Shown: positions 43,118-52,415, counted from the stretch's first letter. The stretch: 64,000 nucleotides of DNA from SAR202 cluster bacterium (GCA_016872495.1 VGZT01000001.1:124001-188000), one strand, 5' to 3'. Numbers and translations: made by a program. Notes: generated by a model from the letters alone, not told the origin.

Positions 43118-43912
43118 CTACACGACCGGCGCGTTCCCGCCATCGACATTGATCGCTGTGCCTGAGATGTAGCTGGCCTTCTCGGAAGCCAGGAAGCAGA
43201 TCAGGTCCCCCGCTTCGTGCGCCTCACCGACCCGCCCGAGCGGGACGGTCTTCCCGAGGTTGCCGTAGAAAGACTCGAGCGTCAGGGCCGGCTCCGACTG
43301 CTTGAGGCGTTCATATCTTCGCTCGTGCTGGCCGCTCTTGATCAGGCCGATGCACACCGTATTCACGAGGACGTTGTCGGCAGCGTAATCCTTCGACATG
43401 GCCTTGGTCATGGCGATCCCGGCGGCGCGCGATAGCGAGGTCGGCAGGGTGCCGCCCGGCGCGGCCTTGCCGCCCGGCGTCGTGATGTTGATGATGCGGC
43501 CCCAGCGCGCCTTCCGCATGTGGGGCAGGGCGGCCCGGGAGAAGTAGAACGCGCCGTAGACCTTGATCTTGAGGTCCTCGCTGAGCATTTCGTCGGTCAC
43601 GCTGTCGAACTTCGCCGCGGAAGAAGTCCCGGCATTGTTGACCAGAATGTCGAGCCGGCCCCATGTCTCAGCCACCGACTGCACGGCCGCCTTCGCTTCG
43701 GTCTCATTGCGCACATCGCAGGAAACCGCGATTACGTCCTGGTTGCCGGTCTTCTTGCGGATCTCGCCAGCGGCTTTCTCGAGGACGTCCTTGCGCCGGG
43801 CAACGATCGCCACCCGGGCGCCCTCGCGGGCCATCGAAGCCGCCGCGGCCTTTCCGATGCCTTCGCTGCCGCCCGTCACGATTGCGACTCTGCCCTTGAG
43901 GCCCAGTTCCAT
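43118..43912 (-). CDS. Short-chain dehydrogenase/reductase
   Basis: 264 residues from ATG 43912, with AGGAG seven bases upstream; longer upstream reading is unsupported. TGGSEGIGKAAA cofactor loop, CDVRNE, VNNAG, and a catalytic region where the Tyr of Y-x3-K is not obvious: the segment after INITTPGGKAAPGG reads LPTSLSRAAGIAMTKAMSKDY, with S-L-S-R where YxxSK is expected. The C-terminal TAINVDGGNAP is standard. The missing YxxxK may mean altered chemistry or a different active-site arrangement. It is transcribed away from the aminotransferase at 44014. Confidence 0.85.
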   Translation of the reverse strand: MELGLKGRVAIVTGGSEGIGKAAAASMAREGARVAIVARRKDVLEKAAGEIRKKTGNQDVIAVSCDVRNETEAKAAVQSVAETWGRLDILVNNAGTSSAAKFDSVTDEMLSEDLKIKVYGAFYFSRAALPHMRKARWGRIINITTPGGKAAPGGTLPTSLSRAAGIAMTKAMSKDYAADNVLVNTVCIGLIKSGQHERRYERLKQSEPALTLESFYGNLGKTVPLGRVGEAHEAGDLICFLASEKASYISGTAINVDGGNAPVV

Positions 43913-43950
43913 TGAGAAACTCCTTGGCTGCGTGTGTCCTGTGTGCTCGC

Positions 43951-43967
43951 GGCCCATTATATGGGCC
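43951..43967. promoter_or_regulatory. Palindrome with embedded -10 box for the minus-strand SDR
   Basis: GGCCCAT-TAT-ATGGGCC is a 17-bp inverted repeat. On the minus strand its centre reads TATAAT (43961 down to 43956), a perfect -10 box 44 bases before the SDR start. A protein bound to the palindrome would block this promoter. Confidence 0.55.
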
Positions 43968-43986
43968 GTGATAGCCTGATTCTTTC

Positions 43987-44000
43987 CTTCTGGCCAGAAG
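43987..44000. promoter_or_regulatory. Perfect 14-bp palindrome upstream of the aminotransferase
   Basis: CTTCTGGCCAGAAG is a perfect palindrome 13 bases before the ATG at 44014 and 20 bases from the palindrome at 43951-43967. Position and symmetry suggest an operator, or a leader hairpin near the ribosome site. Confidence 0.45.
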
Positions 44001-44013
44001 TCCGGAGTTAGCC

Positions 44014-45213
44014 ATGCCCGAGTTCGTTCCAGGTCCGTTTTCCGTTCCCAGACGCACGTTGATGGGGCCGGGACCGCTGAACATCCACCCACGGGTCCTG
44101 CGTGCGATGTCCACGCCCATCACCGGCTACCTCGACACGGCCTATTTCAAGGTGCTCGACGAAGTCGTCGAGATGCTGCGCCACGTGTACCAGACGACCG
44201 CAAGGACCATGGCGGTCTCCGGATCAGGCTCGGCCGGCATGGAAGCGGGCCTGACCAGTCTCCTGGAGCCGGGTCAGAAGGTGATCATCTGCTCGTACGG
44301 CTACTTCTGCGAGCGCATGGTCAGCATGGCCGAGAGGATCGGCGCCGAGGTTATCCAGGTGCGATCGGAATGGGGCAGGGTCATGGACCGGGCGCTGTTG
44401 CGTACCGCCCTCGAACGCAACAAGGACGTAAGGCTCGTCACGGCGATCCAGGCGGAAACGTCGACCGGCGTGCTGCAGCCGGTCGCCGAGCTCTCAAAGC
44501 TGGCGCACGACCACGGAGCCCTGTTCATGGTCGACTGCGTCACATCGTTCGCCGGCGCGGAGATCAAGTTCGACGGTTGGGACATCGACTACGCCTACTC
44601 CGCGCCTCAGAAGTGCCTTGCAGGCCCTCCTGGCGTGTCGCTCGTGGCGCTGTCGGAGCGCGGCATGCAGGCCGTGCGCGGCCGGAAGCGCCCACCAAGC
44701 TCGTGGTGCTTCGACCTCGGGCTGATTGCGGACTACTGGGGCCCCGAGCACAAGCACCACCACACCAGCCCGATTCCACTCATCTTCGGCGTGCGCGAAG
44801 CCCTTGCGATGGCCCTCGAAGAGGGGGTGCCGCAGCGTATCGAACGGCACGCCCGCGTCGCCGAGGCCTTCCGCGCCGGCGTCACCGCCCTTGGACTGCG
44901 GTTACCGATCCCACCGGACAGCCGGCTCAATCAATTGACCGTGATCGGAGTTCCGGCCGGGATCGACGACCAGAAGGTCCGCCAGCAGTTGCTCGATCAC
45001 CACGGCATAGAAATCGGGCGCGGTCTCGGCCAGTTCCAGGGCAAGGTCTGGCGGGTCGGGCTCATGGGCGAGTCGTCGCAACCCGCCAACGTACTGGCCC
45101 TGTTGTCCGCGCTGGAGCGCGTCCTGCCTGAGTTCGGTCACGAGGTAGCAAGCGGCGCTGGCGTCACGGCGGCCAGCCGGGTCTTTGCGGAGAAGCCGGT
45201 ACAGGTTCCCTGA
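44014..45213 (+). CDS. Class V aminotransferase, alanine-glyoxylate / serine-pyruvate type
   Basis: 399 residues. LMGPGPLNIHPRVLRAM and ITGYLDTAYF at the N-terminus, AVSGSGSAGMEAGL, the PLP lysine in SAPQKCLAGPPGVS (about residue 201), and HHTSPIPLIFGVREAL are all typical of AGXT/SPT. It would aminate glyoxylate to glycine using alanine or serine. It converges with 11 bases on glcF, the end of the glycolate oxidase operon, which fits use of the glyoxylate that operon makes. GGAG lies 6 bases before the ATG. Confidence 0.92.
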   Translation: MPEFVPGPFSVPRRTLMGPGPLNIHPRVLRAMSTPITGYLDTAYFKVLDEVVEMLRHVYQTTARTMAVSGSGSAGMEAGLTSLLEPGQKVIICSYGYFCERMVSMAERIGAEVIQVRSEWGRVMDRALLRTALERNKDVRLVTAIQAETSTGVLQPVAELSKLAHDHGALFMVDCVTSFAGAEIKFDGWDIDYAYSAPQKCLAGPPGVSLVALSERGMQAVRGRKRPPSSWCFDLGLIADYWGPEHKHHHTSPIPLIFGVREALAMALEEGVPQRIERHARVAEAFRAGVTALGLRLPIPPDSRLNQLTVIGVPAGIDDQKVRQQLLDHHGIEIGRGLGQFQGKVWRVGLMGESSQPANVLALLSALERVLPEFGHEVASGAGVTAASRVFAEKPVQVP

Positions 45214-45224
45214 TGCCCGGGAGC

Positions 45225-46538
45225 TTACGCCTGCTTCTCCAGTGCGTAGGCCCGGTCCAGCAGATCGACGACGTAGGCGACTTCCGTTTCGGAGCCGAGC
45301 TGCCTGAGCGCGTTCTCCATCTGGATCGCGCAGCCGGGGTTCGGCGTCGCCACAACCGCCGCCTTCGTCGTGACCACGTTGCTCGCCTTCCTCTTTGCCA
45401 GCCGCCTGGACATTTCCGGTTCCTGCAGGAAATAGGTGCCGCCGGCACCGCAGCAAACCGACGATTCGGGCATCTCGACCAGGCGTACGCCCGGGATTGC
45501 CCTTAGCAGCGCACGGGGCGGCTTCGATATGCGCTGCGCGTGCGCCAGGTGGCAGGCGTCCTGGTATGTCACCGTCATATCCAAGGCGGCCCTGGGCGGG
45601 TCGAGCGGCAGCCCTGCGAGAAACTCGTGCACGTCCTTGACCAGCTTGCCGAACCGGGCTGCGCGCTCCCGGTAAGAGGGATCGTCCCGCAGCAGCTCTC
45701 CGTACTCCTTCATGGCCGAGCCGCAACCCGCCGACGCCACGACGATGGCATCGATCCCGTCGATCATTAGCGAATCGATCGTCTGGCGCGCCAGCGCGCG
45801 CGCCCTGTTGCGCTCGCCGGCATGCACGTTGAGCGTGCCGCAGCACCCCTGGTCTGCGGGCACCACTACTTCGACGCCGTTACGCGACAGCACGCGCAGC
45901 GTGGCTTCCATGGTCGGCCCGTGAACCAGGGGCATGACGCAGCCCGAGAGCAGCGTCACGCGTGCCCGGCGAACGCCACGCGCGGGCAGTAGCTGGCCCC
46001 TGGGGATGAAGAAGCGCCCCCTGATCTCGGGCGCAGCCCGTTCGAGGTTATAAATGCCGCCGGGGGCGAGCTTCAGGATTCTTGAAGCCTGAATCGCCCG
46101 CCTTACGCCCGACTTCTGGTACAGCTTCAGCCCGACCCCGGCCATGCGTAGCTTGCGCGGGCTAGGCAGCAGGACCTGGTATCCGAGCGCCCGACCGAGC
46201 CGCTCCGGGACGCTGCGGCTTGCCTGCGCGACCATCTCGGTCCGGGTGGCCTCCATTAGCCGCCCGTACGGCACGTTTGAAGGGCAGGCCGCCTCGCAGG
46301 CCCTGCATTGCAGGCAGAGGTCCCAGTGCTTGACAAGGCTGGGCGTCATGGTCGCGCGGCCCTCTCGGACCGCCTTCATCAGTGCAATCCGGCCCCTGGG
46401 CGACTCAGCCTCGAGGCCGGTCTCCAGGTAGGTCGGGCACGCGTTCAGGCAGAGGCCGCAGTGCACGCACTTGTACAGGTCTTCGTCGGCCGGCGCGTCC
46501 GGCCCTGTGAAGCCCGAAAGCCCTCGTGACTGGGTCAC
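45225..46538 (-). CDS. glcF: Glycolate oxidase iron-sulfur subunit
   Basis: Electron-transfer subunit of glycolate dehydrogenase. 437 residues: two [4Fe-4S] motifs at C24/C27/C30/C34 (CVHCGLCLNACP) and C75/C78/C81/C85 (CLQCRACEAACP), then two CCG-type domains visible as DQGCCGTLNVHAGE and SSVCCGAGGTYFL, the latter followed by NPGCAIQ. GTG start, 4 bases after the glcE stop. Last gene of an eight-gene minus-strand operon. Confidence 0.94.
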   Translation of the reverse strand: MTQSRGLSGFTGPDAPADEDLYKCVHCGLCLNACPTYLETGLEAESPRGRIALMKAVREGRATMTPSLVKHWDLCLQCRACEAACPSNVPYGRLMEATRTEMVAQASRSVPERLGRALGYQVLLPSPRKLRMAGVGLKLYQKSGVRRAIQASRILKLAPGGIYNLERAAPEIRGRFFIPRGQLLPARGVRRARVTLLSGCVMPLVHGPTMEATLRVLSRNGVEVVVPADQGCCGTLNVHAGERNRARALARQTIDSLMIDGIDAIVVASAGCGSAMKEYGELLRDDPSYRERAARFGKLVKDVHEFLAGLPLDPPRAALDMTVTYQDACHLAHAQRISKPPRALLRAIPGVRLVEMPESSVCCGAGGTYFLQEPEMSRRLAKRKASNVVTTKAAVVATPNPGCAIQMENALRQLGSETEVAYVVDLLDRAYALEKQA

Positions 46539-46542
46539 GACG

Positions 46543-47826
46543 TCATATCCCGGCGACGAATCGCCCGGGGCTCAAGACGTCCCCGGGGTCGTACTGTTTC
46601 TTCATGTTGCGCATTATCCCTGCCGCCTGCGGCTCGCCCCAAACGTCGATTTCCTTCTTGAGCGCCACCGAGCATCGTTCCACGACTACGGTCACGCCAT
46701 GCGGACGCGCCTGAGCGCGCGCCTGTTCGACCACCGCCCTGGCGCGTTCGGTCAGGCTTCCGGGTGGGGCGTCCTCAGGGTGCGACCAGTGGGAGAGGAC
46801 GGTCCCGAATCCAACGTGCAGCACGCTTCCGCCGCGCGCGGGGTCGTCCTTCGTTGCGAGGCTGTCTAGGAACTCGAACGCGGGCACCGGCTTCATGGTG
46901 GCACGCATCGAGAGCGCGGGCGGCGAGTCGAGCGCGGGGTCCAGGCAGCCCCAGAGCGGGTCTGCGGGACCATCCATCGAATTCGACCAGGCCGGGCCAT
47001 ACTTCTTGAGAGTGTCGAGGCTCGTGCGGGTCATCCTTGCTACCGCTTTTTCCCCGGCCGCCAGCTGCGCCAGCACGACGAACCGCGATGACCCGGGAGG
47101 TTCTCCGAGCGCGGCCCCGATTCTGCCGGCGATGTCGCCAGTCGCACAGATGAATCGCTCGGGCTGGAAAGGCGCGCGCAGTAGCGCAACACAGGCGCTG
47201 CGAGCCGATTCCAGTGAGTCGAAGCCGCCGGCGACCGCCGCGCTGGCGTGGGGCATCGGGACCAGCTTGAAGGCGGTCTCGACGATCACGCCCAGGGTGC
47301 CGATCGCGCCGATGTGCGGGCGCATGAGGTCATAGCCGGACACGTTCTTGACGACCTTGCCGCCGCTCTTGGTCACGGTCCCGGTACCCTGTACGACCTT
47401 CATGCCGATCACCAGGTCGCGAACGCCGCCGAAAGTCGATCTGAGCGGGCCGACTGCGTTCGAGGCGAGCGATCCACCCACGGTTGCGGTGCGGGCGTAC
47501 GGTGGATCGAAGGCCAGCCGCTGCCGCTTCTCGGCCAATGCCGCCTGGAGCGCCGAAATGGAGACGCCCGCCTGGACGATGACCGTCAGGTCCGCGGGCT
47601 GGTACTCGACGATTCGATTGAGGCCCGTCACGTCGATCGCAACGTCGTAGCGTCTGGGCAGGTTGCCCAGTTGCATCCTCGATCCACCGCCCCATGGGAT
47701 GGCCGCCAGTCGATCCGCCGAGCAGCCGCGCAGGACATCGGACAGGTCAGAAAGCGTCTGAGGTGCGGCGACCTTTACAGGGGTCATGCCGTCGACCTCA
47801 TATACGTTGACTGGTTGCTGGGTCAT
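46543..47826 (-). CDS. glcE: Glycolate oxidase FAD-binding subunit
   Basis: 427 residues of the PCMH-type FAD family, shorter in its N-terminal half than GlcD. IPWGGGSRMQLGN, TVIVQAGVSISALQAAL, ARTATVGGSLASNAVGPLR and SGGKVVKNVSGYDLMRPHIG, typical of GlcE, fill the first 190 residues. It pairs with GlcD and GlcF to oxidise glycolate to glyoxylate and pass electrons to the quinone pool. GlcD is encoded ~3 kb upstream on the same strand with three genes in between, an unusual split. Confidence 0.93.
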   Translation of the reverse strand: MTQQPVNVYEVDGMTPVKVAAPQTLSDLSDVLRGCSADRLAAIPWGGGSRMQLGNLPRRYDVAIDVTGLNRIVEYQPADLTVIVQAGVSISALQAALAEKRQRLAFDPPYARTATVGGSLASNAVGPLRSTFGGVRDLVIGMKVVQGTGTVTKSGGKVVKNVSGYDLMRPHIGAIGTLGVIVETAFKLVPMPHASAAVAGGFDSLESARSACVALLRAPFQPERFICATGDIAGRIGAALGEPPGSSRFVVLAQLAAGEKAVARMTRTSLDTLKKYGPAWSNSMDGPADPLWGCLDPALDSPPALSMRATMKPVPAFEFLDSLATKDDPARGGSVLHVGFGTVLSHWSHPEDAPPGSLTERARAVVEQARAQARPHGVTVVVERCSVALKKEIDVWGEPQAAGIMRNMKKQYDPGDVLSPGRFVAGI

Positions 47827-47851
47827 CCTCGGGCTCTCGTAGGCAAGTTGG

Positions 47852-48826
47852 TCAGGCCACCAGCGGCGCGTGGTCGCGGTACCAGTCCGCTATCTCGTCG
47901 GCCACTTTGAGGGCCTCGGCCGGCACCGGCCGTTCCCAGTCGGCCAGGTTAGAGGCAAGTTGCTCCTCGGTCCGGGCGCCGACGATCAGAGAGGTGACGA
48001 CCGGGTTCTTCCGCACCCAGCCGGCACCCAGCTGGAACTGGCTGACACCGTGCTGCTTTGCCGCGGCCAGGAAACGGTCGACCGCCGTGAATGCGACGTC
48101 GTTCCAGTAGGTCCTGCGATAGAACTGCGCGGCACGGAAGGTGGTGTCGAAGCGTGTGCCGGGCGCGGCAGCCTCCTTGCGGTGCTTGCCCTGCAGGAAA
48201 CCGCCGGCCATGGGCGAGTAGACGATCACTCCGACCTTCTCATCGGCGCATGCCGGCAGCAGTTCGAGTTCCGGGTACCGGTAAAGCATGTTGTACCTGG
48301 GCTGCACGGAATCGAACCTGGCCAGCCCACGTCGATCGCTCATCCACAGCGCCTTTACCAGCTGATACCCGGCGAAGTTGCAGCACCCGATGTAGCGCAC
48401 CTTGCCCTGGTGAACGAGGTCGTCGAACGCCCGCAGGGCTTCGTCGATCGGCGAATCTGGATCATACGAGTGGACCTGGTAGAGGTCGATGAAATCGGTC
48501 TGTAAGCGCCTGAGCGAGTCCTCGATCGCCTTCATCACCGCCTTGCGGGAGATACCGATGTCGTGCAGCCCGGGGCCCGCCTTGCTGCGGCACTTGGAGG
48601 CCAGGACGATGTCGTGGCGGCGTCCCTTCAGAAACTTCCCGACGATCTCCTCCGACTTGCCAGCGATATAGGAGTTGGCGGTGTCAATGAAATTCACGCC
48701 GGCCTCGACCGCCTGGCCCATCATCCGGAGCGCGGTCGGCTCGTCGGTCTGGTCGCCGAAGTTGTCGGCGCCCATGCAATATTGCGAGACCTTGAGACCG
48801 GTACGGCCAAGTCGGCGGTAGTTCAC
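47852..48826 (-). CDS. Aldo/keto reductase (first of a tandem pair)
   Basis: NADPH-dependent carbonyl reductase, 324 residues starting at GTG 48826 behind AGAGGA. YRRLGRTGLKVSQYCMG, catalytic Asp/Tyr in FIDTANSYIAGKSEE, Lys in LASKCRSK and His in YQVHSYDPDSP, then GARTEEQLASNL near the end, all typical of the AKR TIM barrel. It resembles the neighbour at 48856 in layout (roughly 40% of aligned motifs by eye), suggesting an old duplication. Stop is 25 bp before glcE. Confidence 0.92.
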   Translation of the reverse strand: MNYRRLGRTGLKVSQYCMGADNFGDQTDEPTALRMMGQAVEAGVNFIDTANSYIAGKSEEIVGKFLKGRRHDIVLASKCRSKAGPGLHDIGISRKAVMKAIEDSLRRLQTDFIDLYQVHSYDPDSPIDEALRAFDDLVHQGKVRYIGCCNFAGYQLVKALWMSDRRGLARFDSVQPRYNMLYRYPELELLPACADEKVGVIVYSPMAGGFLQGKHRKEAAAPGTRFDTTFRAAQFYRRTYWNDVAFTAVDRFLAAAKQHGVSQFQLGAGWVRKNPVVTSLIVGARTEEQLASNLADWERPVPAEALKVADEIADWYRDHAPLVA

Positions 48827-48855
48827 GTCTGGTCCTCTTCGTCCTCGATCTTCTA

Positions 48856-49887
48856 TCAGGCAGCCGGCGGGGGAGGCGGGTAGTTGGTCCAGGAACGGTT
48901 GACCGCATATTCGGCGGCAACCTTGCGCACCTTCTCCATCACCTCGGGCGGCGCCTCGCCGTTCCACGCTTCGATCAGCCCCCTGTACTGCTCCTCCGTA
49001 CGGGCGCCGATGATCGGACACGTCACGCCCGGCGTCTCCCGTACCCACTGGAGGCTCAGCCGGGCGATCGGCTGACCGCTTTCCTGCGCGATTGACTTGA
49101 GTTTGTCTACAACGTCGAACTTCAAGTCGTCCCAGTACCGCTTCGTCAGTGGACTGCCGCGCGCCCGGTCGCGTGCACCGAACTTCGAGTTCTCGAGCGG
49201 CGCTTCTCTCGGGTGCTTGCCGGTCAGGAACCCGCTGCCAAGGGCGCTGTAGGTGGTGACTGCGACCCCTTCCTCCAGGCACATCGGAAGCATCGCCTCG
49301 GCAAGCCCCGGTTGGACGATGTTGAAGACCGACTGCAGGCACTCGAACCGGACCAGGTTGCGCACGTCGCTCAACCAGAGGGACTTCATGACGACCCACG
49401 CCGGGTAGTTGGAGCAACCGACATAGCGCGCCTTGCCCTGGCGAACGATGTCGTCCAGCGCGCGCAGGGTCTCCTCGAGCGGCGTGGACGGGTCCCACGC
49501 ATGGACCAGGTAGAGGTCGACGTGATCGGTCCGGAGCCTCTTGAGCGTGCCCTCTATGGCATCCATCGCGTGCTTGCGTGAAGCGCCCACCTCGTTTGGA
49601 CCAGGCGTGGCGCCGGGCGCGCCCATCCGGAACTTGCTGGTGATCACCAGGTCCTTGCGGCGGCCCGTGCGGGCCAGGAAGTTGCCTATGACCTCTTCGG
49701 ACCGGCCACCGGCATAGACGTCGGCGGTGTCGATGAAGTTGATACCGTCTTCGATAGCATGGGCAAGGATCCGGTGGCTCGTAGACTCATCGGCGCCGTA
49801 CTGGTTGCCGAAGTTGTCGCTGCCCAGGCAGAGGTTGGAGACCTTGAGCCCGGTCCGGCCGAGCTTCCTGTAGGTAACGGCGTTCAT
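48856..49887 (-). CDS. Aldo/keto reductase (second of a tandem pair)
   Basis: 343 residues from the ATG at 49887 (an in-frame GTG six bases earlier is less likely). KLGRTGLKVSNLCLGSDNFG, catalytic FIDTADVYAGGRSEE (Asp, Tyr), VITSKFRMGA (Lys) and LVHAWDPSTP (His); GARTEEQYRGLIEAW at the C-terminus. 29 bp separate it from the partner AKR. The pair could reduce aldehydes or ketoses produced by the neighbouring dehydrogenases. Confidence 0.92.
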   Translation of the reverse strand: MNAVTYRKLGRTGLKVSNLCLGSDNFGNQYGADESTSHRILAHAIEDGINFIDTADVYAGGRSEEVIGNFLARTGRRKDLVITSKFRMGAPGATPGPNEVGASRKHAMDAIEGTLKRLRTDHVDLYLVHAWDPSTPLEETLRALDDIVRQGKARYVGCSNYPAWVVMKSLWLSDVRNLVRFECLQSVFNIVQPGLAEAMLPMCLEEGVAVTTYSALGSGFLTGKHPREAPLENSKFGARDRARGSPLTKRYWDDLKFDVVDKLKSIAQESGQPIARLSLQWVRETPGVTCPIIGARTEEQYRGLIEAWNGEAPPEVMEKVRKVAAEYAVNRSWTNYPPPPPAA

Positions 49888-49906
49888 TGCCACCCTTTGT
49901 TACCGG

Positions 49907-50953
49907 CTAGCCCTTTTTGATCGTGACCCAGCCGCCGGAGCGGGCAGAGCGATGGGCGGCGTCGACCAGCTTGGCGGCCTCGAGCCCCTCTCGGAAACTG
50001 GTCCTGACCGGCTCGCCGTGCAGTATCGCCCGTACAAACTGCTCGTAAGGCTGCGGGTATGGCCCGCGCGGGTCGAGCTGGGCCAGCGGGCCCTGCTTGC
50101 CGGTCACGCCCTTCAGGCCGAAGAGACCGTCGGTGGCGATCCGGCCGCGGCTGCCGGCGACGTCAACCTGCACGCAGGTCGTACCGTCCGGTTCGGTGCC
50201 GCGTGCGACAAAACTGGTGTGTATCACGCAGGTCGCCCCGCTCACGAACTCGAGCATGTACCCGGCGGTGTCGGGCACCTTGACCGCCATGCCCCTGGGC
50301 CGGTCTGCGAACGCCCGCTTCTTCTCGGAGGTGGCAAGCATGGCCACGATCCGCTTTACGTCGCCGCCAAGGAACCGGGCCATGTCGAACACGTGGACAA
50401 GTTCATAGACCGGGCCGCCGCCGCTCTCGGGGGAAAACCGCCAGCTGGTGATTTCCGGGCGAACATCCGGCTGGAGCGTCATCCACCATCTGATGTTCAT
50501 GGTGTAGATATGGCCGACGAACCCGTCTGCGAGGTAGCGCTGGAGCCGGCCGACCGGGGTCCGGCCGCGCTGATTGAAGTTGGTCGCGTGTACCAGGCCT
50601 GACTTCTCGGCCGCCGAGAGCATTGAGCGTGCCTGCGACGCGGTCATCGCCAGCGGCTTGTCGCACAGCACGTGCTTGCCGGCCTCGAGCGCGGCGAGCA
50701 CTATCTCGTGATGCGAATCCGTCGGCGTCACGACGTCGACGGCGTCAACTTCCTTGCGGGCGAGCAGGTCACGGTAATCCGTGAACCCGAGCGACACGCC
50801 GTATCGCTCCTGGATCTCCTTCAAGGCGGCAGGCGTGCGCCGGCTGAAGGCAACCACCCGGGCCTCGGGCACCTTCGCGAACTCGGTCATGTGCGTCTTC
50901 GTGAAGAGGCCCGCACCGACGATCCCTATCCGGACTTGCTTCTGCTTTGGCAT
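49907..50953 (-). CDS. Gfo/Idh/MocA family oxidoreductase
   Basis: 348 residues from ATG 50953. N-terminal Rossmann GIVGAGLFTKTHM, VVTPTDSHHEIVLAAL, and the catalytic lysine region HVLCDKPLA (DKP in place of EKP), followed by the alpha/beta C-domain with the conserved YELVHVFDMARFLGG. Relatives oxidise sugars, inositols or sugar acids using NAD(P). It lies 16 bp after glcD and 19 bp before an AKR, in the same operon. Confidence 0.9.
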   Translation of the reverse strand: MPKQKQVRIGIVGAGLFTKTHMTEFAKVPEARVVAFSRRTPAALKEIQERYGVSLGFTDYRDLLARKEVDAVDVVTPTDSHHEIVLAALEAGKHVLCDKPLAMTASQARSMLSAAEKSGLVHATNFNQRGRTPVGRLQRYLADGFVGHIYTMNIRWWMTLQPDVRPEITSWRFSPESGGGPVYELVHVFDMARFLGGDVKRIVAMLATSEKKRAFADRPRGMAVKVPDTAGYMLEFVSGATCVIHTSFVARGTEPDGTTCVQVDVAGSRGRIATDGLFGLKGVTGKQGPLAQLDPRGPYPQPYEQFVRAILHGEPVRTSFREGLEAAKLVDAAHRSARSGGWVTIKKG

Positions 50954-50969
50954 CTCGTCTCCGCGCGCG

Positions 50970-52415
50970 TCAGACGACGTCGCCGGTGCCGGTCTTCCGG
51001 ATGGCACCGCGATACGCCGCTCCGTGCAGATTCCGGCCGGTAGGGAAGACCTTCAACGGATTGAAGAAATCGCCGGCGCCGAACGCGACCTTCAGCCCCT
51101 CCATGGCGGCCAGGTCGTCCTGGTTGTACATGAGGCCCATATAGGCCTGCTTCTCGATACCGATGCCGTGCTCGCCGGAGAGCGCGCCGCCTGCCTCGAC
51201 GCACATCTCGAGGATCCGTTCCCCGGCAGCGATCGTCTTCTCGACCGCCCCGGGCTCCCGCTCATCGAACAGGATGCAAGGGTGCAGGTTGCCGTCCCCG
51301 GCGTGAAACACGTTGGCGATGAGAATCTCCATCTCCGCCGCCAGGTCGCTGATCTTCCGCATCGTCTCCTGCAGCTTCGTGCGCGGCACGACGCCATCCA
51401 CCAGGTAATAGTTTGGCCGCAGGCTCCCGAAGGCGCCGATCGCACCTTTGCGGGTTGCCCAGAGCTCCGCCCGGCGGACAGGATCGTCGGAACTCCGGAA
51501 GTCGCTGGCGCCGCTCCTCCGGCAGATCGCCTCTACGTGCGCCGCCTCTTCCTCGACCGTCTCGCGCATGCCATCTACTTCAACCAGCAGGACGGCCTCA
51601 GCATCGGGCGGGTAGCCGGGGTGGTAGAAGGGCTCGACCGCCGCAATCGTGACCTTGTCGATCATTTCGATGGCGGCCGGAACAACCCCGCTTCCGATGA
51701 TGTCGGACACGGCACCGGTGGCCTCGTCCAGGGAACGGAAAGTTGCCACCATCGTCTGGACCGCTTCTGGCAGCGGCAGCAGCCGCACGGCCACCTTCGT
51801 GACGATCCCGAACATGCCCTCCGAGCCGATGAACGCGCCGCGCAGGTCGTACCAGGGGGTCTCACGGGTCTCGCCGCCCAGCCAGGTCGCCTCGCCATCG
51901 GCGAGGACGACCTCCATGCCCAGGACGTGATTGGTGGTGACGCCGTACGCGAGGCAGTGCGGGCCGCCCGCGTTCTCGGCGACGTTGCCGCCGATCGTGC
52001 ACGCCTTCTGGCTGGACGGATCGGGGACGTAATACAGGCCCGAGGGCGCAACGTGCACCGACAGGTCAGCGTTGACTACGCCGGGCTCCACGACCGCGGT
52101 CCGGTTCTCGACGTCGACGCTCAGGATCCGGCGGAACCGCGTCATCACCAGCTGGACTGACTCGTCGAGCGCGATTGCGCCGCCCGAGAGCCCGGTGCCG
52201 GCGCCGCGCGGCACGAGCGGCACCTCGTAACGCCGGCAGAGACGGACGATTGCCGATACCTGCGCCACATTGGCCGGGACGACGACCGCCAGGGGCGTGG
52301 CGCGGTCAATGGAGCCGTCGTACTCGTAGACGAGCAAGTCTTCGGGCCGCCACGCGACGAACGAGGGGCCAACGATGGCCTCCAGATCGTCGATCAGCGC
52401 ATTGCGATCCACCAT
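50970..52415 (-). CDS. glcD: Glycolate oxidase FAD-linked catalytic subunit
   Basis: 481 residues from ATG 52415. FAD-binding type-4 (VAO) domain with PRGAGTGLSGGAIALDES, VEPGVVNADLSVHVAPSG, YVPDPSSQKACTIGGNVAEN and AGGPHCLAYGVT, and the C-terminal domain with FHAGDGNLHPCILFDE and GEHGIGIEKQAYM. It is the catalytic partner of GlcE and GlcF, though D-lactate dehydrogenase-type activity is possible for the family. It sits 17 bp downstream of the zinc ADH. Confidence 0.93.
   Translation of the reverse strand: MVDRNALIDDLEAIVGPSFVAWRPEDLLVYEYDGSIDRATPLAVVVPANVAQVSAIVRLCRRYEVPLVPRGAGTGLSGGAIALDESVQLVMTRFRRILSVDVENRTAVVEPGVVNADLSVHVAPSGLYYVPDPSSQKACTIGGNVAENAGGPHCLAYGVTTNHVLGMEVVLADGEATWLGGETRETPWYDLRGAFIGSEGMFGIVTKVAVRLLPLPEAVQTMVATFRSLDEATGAVSDIIGSGVVPAAIEMIDKVTIAAVEPFYHPGYPPDAEAVLLVEVDGMRETVEEEAAHVEAICRRSGASDFRSSDDPVRRAELWATRKGAIGAFGSLRPNYYLVDGVVPRTKLQETMRKISDLAAEMEILIANVFHAGDGNLHPCILFDEREPGAVEKTIAAGERILEMCVEAGGALSGEHGIGIEKQAYMGLMYNQDDLAAMEGLKVAFGAGDFFNPLKVFPTGRNLHGAAYRGAIRKTGTGDVV

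Noticed and set aside
43091-43118. Terminator hairpin between DUF885 and SDR
   Set aside because: Only a 5-bp stem (GCCCT/AGGGC) without a T run.
47852-49498. Fused 548-residue aldo/keto reductase
   Set aside because: The long N-terminal half is an off-frame reading of the neighbouring AKR gene; the real protein starts at GTG 48826 with a good ribosome site.
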